Shown piece after piece: positions 42,065-50,318 of a DNA stretch of 64,000 nt. The stretch is from Confluentibacter sediminis (GTDB taxonomy: Bacteria > Bacteroidota > Bacteroidia > Flavobacteriales > Flavobacteriaceae): NCBI RefSeq assembly GCF_003258355.1, contig NZ_QKPO01000016.1:1-64000 (forward strand), given 5' to 3'. Numbering within the stretch: the first letter of the stretch is position 1; each line of letters opens with the position of its first letter. A program made the translations under genes and the position numbers. The notes under the pieces are model-generated. The model was given only the letters and a program-made list of their open reading frames with translations, was not told where the DNA came from and did no database searches.

Positions 42065-43069
42065 CTAAGCTATTATTTTTACTAATAGCTCTTTAAGCAA
42101 ATCAGACTGAGGAACCGCATTAGCACCAACCCCTTTGCTTTTGACATCAAACTCACGCAAAACCGAAATAATATGGCTTACTTTTTTCATGGGGTAATTT
42201 CTGGCAGCATTCGTATAATCGTTCACAAAATAGGGATTGATTTTTAAAGCGGAAGCAACACTTCTAGGAGATTTATCGTTTAAACCATGAAAATTCAGTA
42301 ATTGTGAAAAAAAGTTGAATAACAATGATACGGTTACTACCATGGGGTTGTCCTTTGGATTTTCTCCAAAATAATGAACAATTTTATGTGCCTTCAAAAG
42401 ATTCCTTTCTCCTATGGCCTTTTGCAGTTCAAAATTATTGTAATCTTTACTAATACCAATGTTTTGTTCAATAGCCTCAGGCGTAATATCGCTTCCTTTT
42501 GGTAAAACAATTTGAAGTTTTTCTAATTCATTATTTATTTTACTCAAATCTGTTCCCAAAAACTCCACAAGCATTTGAGCCGCTTTGGGAGAAATTGTAT
42601 AATTCTTAGCAGATAACACCCTACGAATCCAATCTGCTACCTGATTTTCATAAAGTTTTTTGCTTTCATAGATTATACCAATTTTATTAACCGCTTTATA
42701 CAACGCTTTACGTTTATCTATCTTTTTATATTTATAATTAACGACTAAAACCGTAGTAGGTTGTGGATTTGCAGCATAACTGGCCAAACTTTCGATGGTT
42801 CTAGATAAATCCTGTGCTTCTTTAACTATAATCACTTGACGTTCTGCCATCATAGGGTAACGTTTTGCATTGCTAACAATATCTTCAATAGTAATATCTC
42901 TTCCATACAAAACCATTTGGTTGAAACCCTTTTCTTCTTCACTCAAAACATTTTTTTCAATGAATTCTGAAATTCTATCAATATAATACGGTTCCTCTCC
43001 CATTAAAAAATAGATAGGTTTTATATTGCCATTCTTAATATCGGTCACTAATTGCTTTACGTCGTCCAA
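42065..43069 (-). CDS. holA: DNA polymerase III subunit delta
   Basis: A 334-residue clamp-loader delta subunit. The N-terminal domain shows PIYFLMGEEPYYIDRISEFI (about 18-37) and VVNYKYKKIDKRKALYKAVNK, and the central part shows FLGTDLSKINNELEKLQI (about 167-184), both standard in HolA. It opens the sliding clamp in the replisome. The start is TTG at 43069: upstream in-frame codons run into a stop with no ATG. It diverges from the HSDR_N-like gene, also TTG-started, across 70 bases. Confidence 0.92.
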   Translation of the reverse strand: MDDVKQLVTDIKNGNIKPIYFLMGEEPYYIDRISEFIEKNVLSEEEKGFNQMVLYGRDITIEDIVSNAKRYPMMAERQVIIVKEAQDLSRTIESLASYAANPQPTTVLVVNYKYKKIDKRKALYKAVNKIGIIYESKKLYENQVADWIRRVLSAKNYTISPKAAQMLVEFLGTDLSKINNELEKLQIVLPKGSDITPEAIEQNIGISKDYNNFELQKAIGERNLLKAHKIVHYFGENPKDNPMVVTVSLLFNFFSQLLNFHGLNDKSPRSVASALKINPYFVNDYTNAARNYPMKKVSHIISVLREFDVKSKGVGANAVPQSDLLKELLVKIIA

Positions 43070-43139
43070 ATCTGAGAAATTTCAAAAAATTATAACTATC
43101 AAATTTCAAAAAACAAGCCTTGCTTTTGTTATTTGATTA

Positions 43140-43622
43140 TTGAAGATTAACTTTGGAAAAATATTAAACACGGTTTTGCAACAACTCAATTTTCCAAAGT
43201 TTTCGTTTCGATTCAAAAATAGCGAAAATAAAATTTCTATTTTCGACGTGATACGTAAAAAGTTTGTGGTTTTACAACCCGAAGAATGGGTGAGGCAACA
43301 TTGTGTCCATTATTTAATCCATGAAAAAAAATACCCAATAGCTTTAATTAATGTTGAAAAAGAATTAAAAATCAATAATTTAAAGAAGCGCTACGATATA
43401 GTGGTTTTTAATAGTGACGGCAGTATTTTCATTATAGTCGAATGTAAAGCACATACCATACCTATCGCACAATCTACATTCGACCAAATTGCTCAATATA
43501 ATCTTGCTTTAAATGCGTCCTATTTAATGGTTACAAACGGATTAAATCATTATTATTGCCAAATGGATTTTGAAAATGAGCGTTATAATTTTTTAAAAGA
43601 GATACCTGTTTACAACGAATGA
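43140..43622 (+). CDS. Type I restriction R-subunit N-terminal-like (HSDR_N) PD-(D/E)XK protein
   Basis: A 160-residue stand-alone domain. EWVRQHCVHYLIHEKKYP (about 49-66) and the core KKRYDIVVFNSDGSIFIIVE followed by CKAH (about 83-106) give the PD-(D/E)XK residues Asp, Glu and Lys. No helicase or methylase gene is near, so this is not a restriction system. The start must be TTG at 43140, one codon after an in-frame stop and with no other early Met. This small family sits next to holA in other Bacteroidota that I recall; nuclease activity is an inference. The glycosyltransferase gene overlaps its stop by 4 bases. Confidence 0.82.
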   Translation: MKINFGKILNTVLQQLNFPKFSFRFKNSENKISIFDVIRKKFVVLQPEEWVRQHCVHYLIHEKKYPIALINVEKELKINNLKKRYDIVVFNSDGSIFIIVECKAHTIPIAQSTFDQIAQYNLALNASYLMVTNGLNHYYCQMDFENERYNFLKEIPVYNE

Positions 43623-44617
43623 ATATAGCCATCGTGATATTGAATTGGAACGGGAAAAAGCTTTTAGAAGAGTTTTTACCCTCGGTTATTGCTTATTCAA
43701 AAGAAGCAAGCCTATATATAGCGGATAATGCTTCAACAGATGACTCCATGTCGTTTATAAGTTCCAATTACCCTGATGTTAAAATCATAAAAAATTCTAT
43801 AAATGGTGGTTATGCAAAAGGTTACAATAATGCTTTAAAACACATTGAAGCAGATGTTTTTTGTTTGTTGAATAGTGATGTGGAAGTCACTAAATACTGG
43901 TTGAATCCCATTATTGATATTTTTGAAAAAGAACCTAACACATCTATAATTCAACCTAAAATTTTAGATTACAAAAACAAAGATCGCTTTGAATATGCCG
44001 GGGCTGCGGGTGGTTTTATTGATAAATATGGTTATCCTTATTGTAGAGGAAGGATATTCGACACCATTGAAAAAGATGAAGGGCAATATGATAATAACAT
44101 AGATATATTTTGGGCATCTGGAGCTTGCTTTTTTGTACGGAGTAAAGTCTTTAATGAATTAAATGGTTTTGATGAGCATTTTTTTGCCCATATGGAAGAA
44201 ATAGATTTTTGTTGGCGAGCTAAAAATTTAGACTATGATATAAAATATGTACATCAATCTAAAATATATCATTTGGGAGGTGCCACACTTTCAAATGTAA
44301 ATCCAAAAAAAACATATTTGAATTTTAGAAATAGTTTATTTACAATAACCAAAAATGCCAAAGGTCCATTATTATCAATTATTTTAGCACGACTTATACT
44401 TGATGGTATAGCGGGAATAAAATTTTTATTGGAATTTAAACCTAAACATACTCTAGCTATTTTAAAGGCTCATTTTAGTTTTTACTGGTATTTACCCCAC
44501 TACTTAAAACAACGAAAATTTATAAAAAATAAAATTAAATATTATACCAAAACATCTATAGTAGTCGATTATTTCGTAAATAATAATAAAACCTATAAAA
44601 CGTTTATAAGTTACTAG
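43619..44617 (+). CDS. Family 2 glycosyltransferase
   Basis: A 332-residue GT-A fold enzyme. The N-terminal strand IAIVILNWNGKKLLEEFLP (about 2-20), the acidic nucleotide-sugar site ADNASTDDS (about 35-43) and CLLNSDVEV (about 82-90) are typical. Further on ASGACFFVRSKVFNELNGFDEHFFAHMEEIDFCWRA holds the acceptor loop and base. It resembles rhamnosyltransferases and GT2 enzymes for cell-surface glycans. The ATG overlaps the previous stop as ATGA, so translation is coupled to the HSDR_N-like gene. Confidence 0.9.
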   Translation: MNIAIVILNWNGKKLLEEFLPSVIAYSKEASLYIADNASTDDSMSFISSNYPDVKIIKNSINGGYAKGYNNALKHIEADVFCLLNSDVEVTKYWLNPIIDIFEKEPNTSIIQPKILDYKNKDRFEYAGAAGGFIDKYGYPYCRGRIFDTIEKDEGQYDNNIDIFWASGACFFVRSKVFNELNGFDEHFFAHMEEIDFCWRAKNLDYDIKYVHQSKIYHLGGATLSNVNPKKTYLNFRNSLFTITKNAKGPLLSIILARLILDGIAGIKFLLEFKPKHTLAILKAHFSFYWYLPHYLKQRKFIKNKIKYYTKTSIVVDYFVNNNKTYKTFISY

Positions 44618-44658
44618 TAAAAGTTTTGTTAAAATGATGCATTATGCTCATTTTTCCT

Positions 44659-44666
44659 TATTTTTG
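44659..44666 (+). promoter_or_regulatory. -7 promoter element of the OmpA lipoprotein gene
   Basis: TATTTTTG matches TAnnTTTG exactly, 38 bases before the ATG at 44705. No TTTG at the usual upstream distance. Confidence 0.4.
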
Positions 44667-44704
44667 CTATAATAATTTTAGAAAATTAATCCTTAAGAAT
44701 AATT

Positions 44705-45541
44705 ATGAAAAAAATCCTATTACTTAGTTTGTCAGCAATGTTATTATTAAGTTCTTGTGTGTCAAAAAAGCAATTCACAGACCTACAAGCTAAACAAAAA
44801 GAAACTCAAGATTTACTTAATTCTGCAACTGTAAAATTAAATTCTTGTTTAGAAGAAAAAGCTTCATCTTCTGCTAGAGCAACAGCACTTGAAGAACAAA
44901 TTGCTGACTTACGCAAAGCAAACGACAACTTAACAGTATTATCGTCTAAAGGTGCTAGCAATATTGAAAAAACACTTGAAAGCATCAAAGAAAAAGACAT
45001 GAAAATCACCCGTTTACAAGATGCTTTAACTAAAAAAGACAGTATTACACTTGCTGTAGTAACTAGCTTAAAACGTGAAGTAGGCATAAATGATCCAGAT
45101 ATTGAAATCAATGTTGAAAAAGGCGTTGTATTTATTTCCATCGCTGATAAATTATTATTCCAAAGTGGTAGCTACAATGTAACCACAAGAGCTAAAGAAG
45201 TATTAGCTAAAGTTGCTAAAGTTGTAAACAGCAAACCAGATTTTGAATGTATGGTTGAAGGTCATACTGATAATGTACCTTACCAAAGTGGTGTATTATT
45301 AGACAACTGGGATTTAAGTGTGAAACGTTCTACTTCTATCATCAGGGTTTTACAAGGTCTTGGTGTAAATCCAAAACAACTTATCGCTGCTGGACGTGCT
45401 GATTATGTGCCTTTAGTAGATAATGATACTGCTGAAAACAGAGCTAAAAACAGACGTACTCGTATTGTTGTATTACCTAAAATTGACCAGTTCTATGATA
45501 TGGTTGAAAAAGAAATGAAAAATCTTTCTGTTCAAAAATAA
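44705..45541 (+). CDS. OmpA family outer-membrane lipoprotein
   Basis: A 278-residue lipoprotein. The signal peptide ends in the lipobox LLSSC (Cys18). Residues 22-110 form an alpha-helical coiled coil (KQFTDLQAKQKETQDLLNSA, then ALEEQIADLRKANDNLTVLS). The OmpA-C domain covers about 140-270: VFISIADKLLFQSGSYNVT, VEGHTDNVPYQ, LSVKRSTSIIRVLQ, and ENRAKNRRTRIVV. The domain binds diaminopimelate in murein, linking the outer membrane to the wall. It is complete, unlike the decayed relative at 7792. It is monocistronic with its own terminator. Confidence 0.92.
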   Translation: MKKILLLSLSAMLLLSSCVSKKQFTDLQAKQKETQDLLNSATVKLNSCLEEKASSSARATALEEQIADLRKANDNLTVLSSKGASNIEKTLESIKEKDMKITRLQDALTKKDSITLAVVTSLKREVGINDPDIEINVEKGVVFISIADKLLFQSGSYNVTTRAKEVLAKVAKVVNSKPDFECMVEGHTDNVPYQSGVLLDNWDLSVKRSTSIIRVLQGLGVNPKQLIAAGRADYVPLVDNDTAENRAKNRRTRIVVLPKIDQFYDMVEKEMKNLSVQK

Positions 45542-45563
45542 TTAGAATTTAAAATTATAGAAG

Positions 45564-45593
45564 AAAGCTCAACTGAAAAGTTGGGCTTTTTTT
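45564..45593 (+). terminator. Terminator of the OmpA lipoprotein gene
   Basis: AAAGCTCAACT pairs with AGTTGGGCTTT (one G-T pair) around GAAA, followed by a T run. It begins 23 bases past the stop codon. Confidence 0.88.
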
Positions 45594-45933
45594 ATTTATC
45601 TGACCAAACGGCAAGTTCATTACCTGATGGATCTAAAAAATGAAATCTTTTCCCGCCCGGAAACGAAAAAATATCTTTTGATACTTTCCCTCCGAATTCA
45701 ACAATATCGTTCTTAACTAAATCCAGATTTTCGTGATATAGCACTATTAAAACACCGTTTACTATTTTTGAAGTAGATTTTTCAAATCATCCGTCCATTC
45801 CGCTTTCAGAAAAAGCTATATAATTAGGGCCATAATCCGTGAAAATCCAATTAAAACATTTGCTGTAAAACGTTTTGATTACTTCAAGATTTTCAGCTTT
45901 AAATTCTATATAGTTTATTTGATTATTCTTCAT
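45592..45933 (-). pseudogene. VOC (glyoxalase/bleomycin-resistance-like) gene with one in-frame stop
   Basis: The minus strand holds a frame of 114 codons with a single TGA at codon 49 (45787-45789). Before it the reading is MKNNQINYIEFKAENLEV, then FYSKCFNWIFTDYGPNYIAF and SESGMDG; after it come FEKSTSKIVNGVLIVLY, then IVEFGGKVSKDIFSFPGG and RFHFLDPSGNELAVWSDK. This is a complete VOC domain with the family's DPSGNELAVW tail. The stop falls in the SGMDG-xFEK loop, where a glycine is usual (GGA to TGA). Without it the length is normal for a VOC protein. A sequencing error or a recent nonsense mutation are both possible. It lies 18 bases past tsaC/sua5's stop on the same strand. Confidence 0.85.
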
Positions 45934-45951
45934 TATTATAAAAACGATTAA

Positions 45952-46572
45952 TTAAAATATCTCCAAACTCCCTTTCCCTTCTCTAACAACAATTGGTTCA
46001 TCTTCGGATAAATCAATAACCGTAGATGCTTGATTATCTCCATAACCACCATCTATTACTAAATCCACCAAATGATCCCACTTTTCTAAAATAAGTTCTG
46101 GGTCGGTAGTATACTCCAAAACCTCATCTTCATCACGAATGGAGGTTGAAATTATAGGATTTCCTAAAAGCTTTACAATCTCTATAGCTATGTTATTATT
46201 GGGCACTCTAATCCCCACCGTTTTCTTCTTTTTAAAAGGATTTGGCAAATTATTTGAACCTGGCAAAATAAAGGTGTAAGGCCCAGGAAGTGCCCGTTTT
46301 AATATCTTAAAGGTGGTACTATCTATTTGTTTTACATAATCGCTTAAATGACTTAAATCATGACACACAAAAGAAAAATTAGCTTTTTCAAGTTTTATTC
46401 CCTTAATTCTTGCAATACGTTCCAATGCTTTTAAATTGGTAATGTCACAGCCTAAACCATATACCGTATCTGTTGGATAAATAATAAGTCCGCCTCGTTT
46501 TAAAATAGCCACAACCTTTTCAATCTCTTTCGGATTGGGATTTTCTTCGTATATTCTAATAAACTCTGCCAT
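45952..46572 (-). CDS. L-Threonylcarbamoyladenylate synthase (TsaC/Sua5/YrdC)
   Basis: A 206-residue YrdC-domain protein. IIYPTDTVYGLGCDITN (about 30-46) carries the KxR/SxN-type ATP and threonine site, ARIKGIKLEKANFSFVCHDL (about 53-72) follows, and PGPYTFILPGSNNLP (about 95-109) lies in the cleft. The enzyme uses threonine, bicarbonate and ATP to make TC-AMP for t6A modification of tRNA. There is no C-terminal Sua5 domain, so the length fits the TsaC form. Its ATG overlaps the helicase stop as TAATG, so translation is coupled. Confidence 0.9.
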   Translation of the reverse strand: MAEFIRIYEENPNPKEIEKVVAILKRGGLIIYPTDTVYGLGCDITNLKALERIARIKGIKLEKANFSFVCHDLSHLSDYVKQIDSTTFKILKRALPGPYTFILPGSNNLPNPFKKKKTVGIRVPNNNIAIEIVKLLGNPIISTSIRDEDEVLEYTTDPELILEKWDHLVDLVIDGGYGDNQASTVIDLSEDEPIVVREGKGSLEIF

Positions 46573-48938
46573 TATCCTATCACTTCTAGTTTAGCAAAAC
46601 GTAATAATAGTTTTTTTACGCCACCGTGTTGAAAATTGATTTCTGCTTTTACATCTGCCCCTGCCCCTTCAATTTTTAGAACTTCACCTGTACCAAAACG
46701 AATATGCTTAACCAAATTGCCAACTACTAATTTACTATCAAACAAATTGACATTATCGTTGCTTTGCGCAACTGGTTTTAAATTTTTAGGCGTGGTTACT
46801 TGAAACTTTTGTGGTTCTGGTCTAGAATCACCATTCTTTTTAAATACGGCCTGTTTTGCGGGCTTAAATCTTATTTTATTAGGTTCAACATCTCCAAAAA
46901 TATCTGAGCTAAGCATAGGATTAAACCGTCGTTCTTCTATCGGTGTCAAAATTTCTAAATAAGCATCATCTATTTCTTCAATAAAGCGACTGGGTTCAGA
47001 ATCTACTAATTTTCCCCAACGGTATCTAGAAAGGGCGTAGGTTAAATAAGCTTGCTTTTCTGCTCTTGTTAAAGCCACGTAAAATAATCTTCGCTCCTCT
47101 TCCAGTTCACTTCGTGTATTCATACTCATAGCACTTGGGAATAAATCTTCTTCCAAGCCTACAATAAACACATTTGGGAATTCTAAACCTTTAGCCAAGT
47201 GAATTGTCATTAACGCCACATGGTTGGCATCCCCTTTATCAGCATCTAAATCGGTTGCTAAAGCGACATCTTCTAAAAACTCTGCTAAAGACCCTGTGGT
47301 ATCTGCCACTTCTTTTTGACCTTCCACAAAATCCTTCATACCATTTAAAAGCTCCTCGATGTTTTCCATTCTGGTGACCCCTTCAGGCGTACCATCTTTT
47401 TTAAACTCGTTTATTAAACCACTGGTTCTAGTAACATAGTCAGCCAACTCAAACACATCGGCCGTTTGATTTAATACCTGATAACTTTCAATAAGTGTCA
47501 CGAAATCCTGAAGTTTGTTTTTTGTTCCAGAATTTATATTAATCTCTACTTTATCAATATTTTTAAGAACTTCAAAAATACTTCTGTTATAACCATTTGC
47601 GGCCACCACCAGTCTATCTATAGTCGTTTGCCCAATACCACGAGGGGGAAAATTAATAATTCTCACCAAAGCCTCTTCATCTGCTGGGTTAATAACCAAT
47701 CGTAAATACGACAATACATCTTTTATTTCTTTTCTCTGGTAAAAAGATGTGCCTCCATAAATTCTATAAGGGATGTCTCGTTTTCTCAAAGCCTCTTCAA
47801 TGGCACGAGACTGTGAATTGGTTCTATATAAAATAGCAAAATCACTATTATTCAACTGATGATTCATTTTCTCTTCAAAAATAGTGCTCGCCACATAACG
47901 CCCTTCATCAGCATCTGTTAAAGACCGATTTACTTTTATTTTCGCACCTTCATCATTTGCTGTCCACACGACTTTATCTAATTTGGTCTGGTTTTTATCA
48001 ATGATTGAATTAGCAGCCTCTACAATATTTTTGGTAGACCGGTAATTTTGTTCCAATCGAAAGACTTTTACATCATCATAATCTTTCTGGAAATTCAAAA
48101 TATTATTGATATTCGCTCCTCGGAAGGCATAAATACTTTGCGCATCATCCCCTACTACACATATATTCTGAAATCTATCGGATAGTGCTCTTACAATTAA
48201 GTACTGGGAATGATTGGTATCTTGGTACTCATCCACCAAAATATATTTAAACCTATTTTGGTATTTCATCAATACGTCCGGAAACCGAGTCAGTAGTTCA
48301 TTGGTTTTCAATAATAAATCATCAAAATCCATGGCACCCGCTTTAAAACATCTGTTTACGTATTCTTTATAAATATCGCCCAAACGTGGACGTCTTGCCA
48401 TGGTATCTGCTTCAATTAACTCTGGATTTTGAAAATAGGCTCGAACGGTAATTAAACTATTTTTATAGGATGAAATTCTGGACCGTACTTGTTTGTATTT
48501 ATAAATATCCTTATCAAGATTCATTTCTTTGATGATGGAAGCAATCAGACGGTCTGAATCTTGCGTATCATAAATCGTAAAATTGCTTGGATAACCTAAT
48601 TTATCTGCTTCACTACGTAAAATTTTGGCGAAAACGGAGTGAAATGTTCCCATCCATAGGTTTTTAGCTTCACTAGCTCCAACAATAGTCGCAATTCGTT
48701 CTTTCATCTCTTTTGCGGCTTTGTTGGTAAATGTGAGAGCTAAGATGTTGAAAGAGTCAACACCCTGATTCATCAAATAAGCAATTCTAAATGTAAGCAC
48801 ACGCGTTTTGCCAGAACCCGCACCTGCAATAATAATCATGGGACCATCTTTTTGCAAAGTAGGCTCTAATTGTGCTTCGTTTAACTGACTTAAATACTTC
48901 TCCAATTTTATGTAATTTAAAGATGTGAAATTAACCAT
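46572..48938 (-). CDS. UvrD/PcrA-type superfamily 1 DNA helicase
   Basis: A 788-residue 3'-5' helicase. Motif I is AGAGSGKTRVLTFRIAYL (about 37-54), motif II LVDEYQDTNHSQY (about 228-240), motif III VGDDAQSIYAFRGANI, motif IV LEQNYRST, and motif V and VI VALMTIHLAKGLEFPNVFI and LFYVALTRAEKQAYLT. The C-terminal 60 residues (VGNLVKHIRFGTGEVLKIEG) form the Tudor-like domain of PcrA/UvrD that contacts RNA polymerase. It acts in excision repair, mismatch repair and collision resolution. It is immediately upstream of the TsaC/Sua5 gene with a coupled start. Confidence 0.94.
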   Translation of the reverse strand: MVNFTSLNYIKLEKYLSQLNEAQLEPTLQKDGPMIIIAGAGSGKTRVLTFRIAYLMNQGVDSFNILALTFTNKAAKEMKERIATIVGASEAKNLWMGTFHSVFAKILRSEADKLGYPSNFTIYDTQDSDRLIASIIKEMNLDKDIYKYKQVRSRISSYKNSLITVRAYFQNPELIEADTMARRPRLGDIYKEYVNRCFKAGAMDFDDLLLKTNELLTRFPDVLMKYQNRFKYILVDEYQDTNHSQYLIVRALSDRFQNICVVGDDAQSIYAFRGANINNILNFQKDYDDVKVFRLEQNYRSTKNIVEAANSIIDKNQTKLDKVVWTANDEGAKIKVNRSLTDADEGRYVASTIFEEKMNHQLNNSDFAILYRTNSQSRAIEEALRKRDIPYRIYGGTSFYQRKEIKDVLSYLRLVINPADEEALVRIINFPPRGIGQTTIDRLVVAANGYNRSIFEVLKNIDKVEININSGTKNKLQDFVTLIESYQVLNQTADVFELADYVTRTSGLINEFKKDGTPEGVTRMENIEELLNGMKDFVEGQKEVADTTGSLAEFLEDVALATDLDADKGDANHVALMTIHLAKGLEFPNVFIVGLEEDLFPSAMSMNTRSELEEERRLFYVALTRAEKQAYLTYALSRYRWGKLVDSEPSRFIEEIDDAYLEILTPIEERRFNPMLSSDIFGDVEPNKIRFKPAKQAVFKKNGDSRPEPQKFQVTTPKNLKPVAQSNDNVNLFDSKLVVGNLVKHIRFGTGEVLKIEGAGADVKAEINFQHGGVKKLLLRFAKLEVIG

Positions 48939-49040
48939 TGTTTATCTTTTTATTAAACCGTTTTATTAATAATTATAAACAATTAATCTTATTTATTGTT
49001 CTGGTTTATTTTGAATATATTTAAACTTCAAAAATATACC

Positions 49041-50315
49041 ATGAAATATCTTTTACCTCTTTTTATTTTCTTAGGAAGTTTAAATATCATTGCTCAACAA
49101 GATTTAAATCAACAATTTATAGATATTGAATCTAAAGTTATTGAATGGCGACGCCATTTTCATCAATATCCTGAACTTTCCAATAGAGAATTTAAAACTG
49201 CTGAAAAAATAGCCGCTCATTTAAAATCTTTAGGAATTGAAGTACAAACTGGAATTGCACATACGGGTGTTATAGGTATTTTAAAAGGAAATAATCCTGG
49301 AAAAGTAATCGCTTTAAGGGCTGACATGGATGCGCTTCCAGTAACAGAGAGAAATGATCTTCCTTTTAAATCGGATGTTAAAACGACTTTTCTTGAAACC
49401 GAAACGGGCGTTATGCATGCCTGCGGTCATGATACCCACATAGCTATTTTAATGGGTGTCGCTGAAATTTTATCAAAAAATAAAGATAAAATAAATGGGA
49501 CAGTAAAATTCATCTTTCAACCTGCAGAAGAAGGTGCCCCACCAGGAGAAGAAGGTGGTGCTAAACTTATGATAAAAGAAGGTGTTTTAGAAAATCCTAA
49601 AGTAGATGCTATTTTTGGGTTGCATATTAATTCCGAAACACCAATAGGGACGATAAAGTATAAAAGAGAAGGTATTATGGCCGCTGTGGAAAGATTTGTT
49701 ATTAACGTAAAAGGTAAACAAACACACGGGTCTCAGCCATGGTCAGGCGTAGATCCTATTTTTATTTCAGCAAAAATTATTGATGGTTTTCAAAGTATTA
49801 TTAGTCGAGAATCTAATTTATTAGTCGAACCCGCTGTTATAACTGTTGGAAAAATAACAAGTGGAACACGTTTTAATATCATTCCTGAAACCGCTGAACT
49901 TATTGGAACCGTAAGAACTTTGGATCCAAAAATGAAAGCATTGATTATTAGACGCATGACGGAAATGACCCAAACCCTTGCTAAAGCCTACGGAGGTGAA
50001 GCAACAATTGAATTTCAAAACCAGACTGCTATTACTTATAATGATGCAACACTTGTCGATAAGATGCTACCGAGTCTTAAAAAGACCGCTGGTGAAAACA
50101 AGGTTGTTATCATGAAAGCAACTACTGGCGGGGAAGATTTTTCTTTTTTTCAAGAAGTTGTGCCTGGATTTTTTTTCTTTTTAGGTGGTATGAATCCTCA
50201 AACAACAGAAGCATTCCCTCATCATACACCTGATTTTATGATAGATGAAAGAGGTTTACTTTTAGGGGTTAAAACACTAACCAACATGACCATTGATTAC
50301 TTAAACCTTAAATAG
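49041..50315 (+). CDS. Secreted M20 family amidohydrolase
   Basis: A 424-residue protein. A TTG 45 bases upstream gives a longer frame, but the ATG at 49041 begins a clean signal peptide (MKYLLPLFIFLGSLNIIAQ), so it is preferred. The M20D pattern is complete: ALRADMDALPV (about 85), MHACGHDTHIAILMG (about 118-132), a catalytic EE in IFQPAEEGAPPGEEGG (about 156), and ATTGGEDFSFF near the end. Relatives hydrolyse N-acyl amino acids, hippurate or IAA conjugates with two metal ions. Export implies periplasmic or extracellular action. It is convergent with the AsmA-like gene, 3 bases apart. Confidence 0.9.
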   Translation: MKYLLPLFIFLGSLNIIAQQDLNQQFIDIESKVIEWRRHFHQYPELSNREFKTAEKIAAHLKSLGIEVQTGIAHTGVIGILKGNNPGKVIALRADMDALPVTERNDLPFKSDVKTTFLETETGVMHACGHDTHIAILMGVAEILSKNKDKINGTVKFIFQPAEEGAPPGEEGGAKLMIKEGVLENPKVDAIFGLHINSETPIGTIKYKREGIMAAVERFVINVKGKQTHGSQPWSGVDPIFISAKIIDGFQSIISRESNLLVEPAVITVGKITSGTRFNIIPETAELIGTVRTLDPKMKALIIRRMTEMTQTLAKAYGGEATIEFQNQTAITYNDATLVDKMLPSLKKTAGENKVVIMKATTGGEDFSFFQEVVPGFFFFLGGMNPQTTEAFPHHTPDFMIDERGLLLGVKTLTNMTIDYLNLK

Positions 50316-50318
50316 AAA

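Noticed and set aside
43140-43622. Restriction-modification locus suggested by the HSDR_N-like domain
   Set aside because: No HsdM, HsdS or helicase gene lies near it and the protein is only 160 residues, so no restriction system is claimed.
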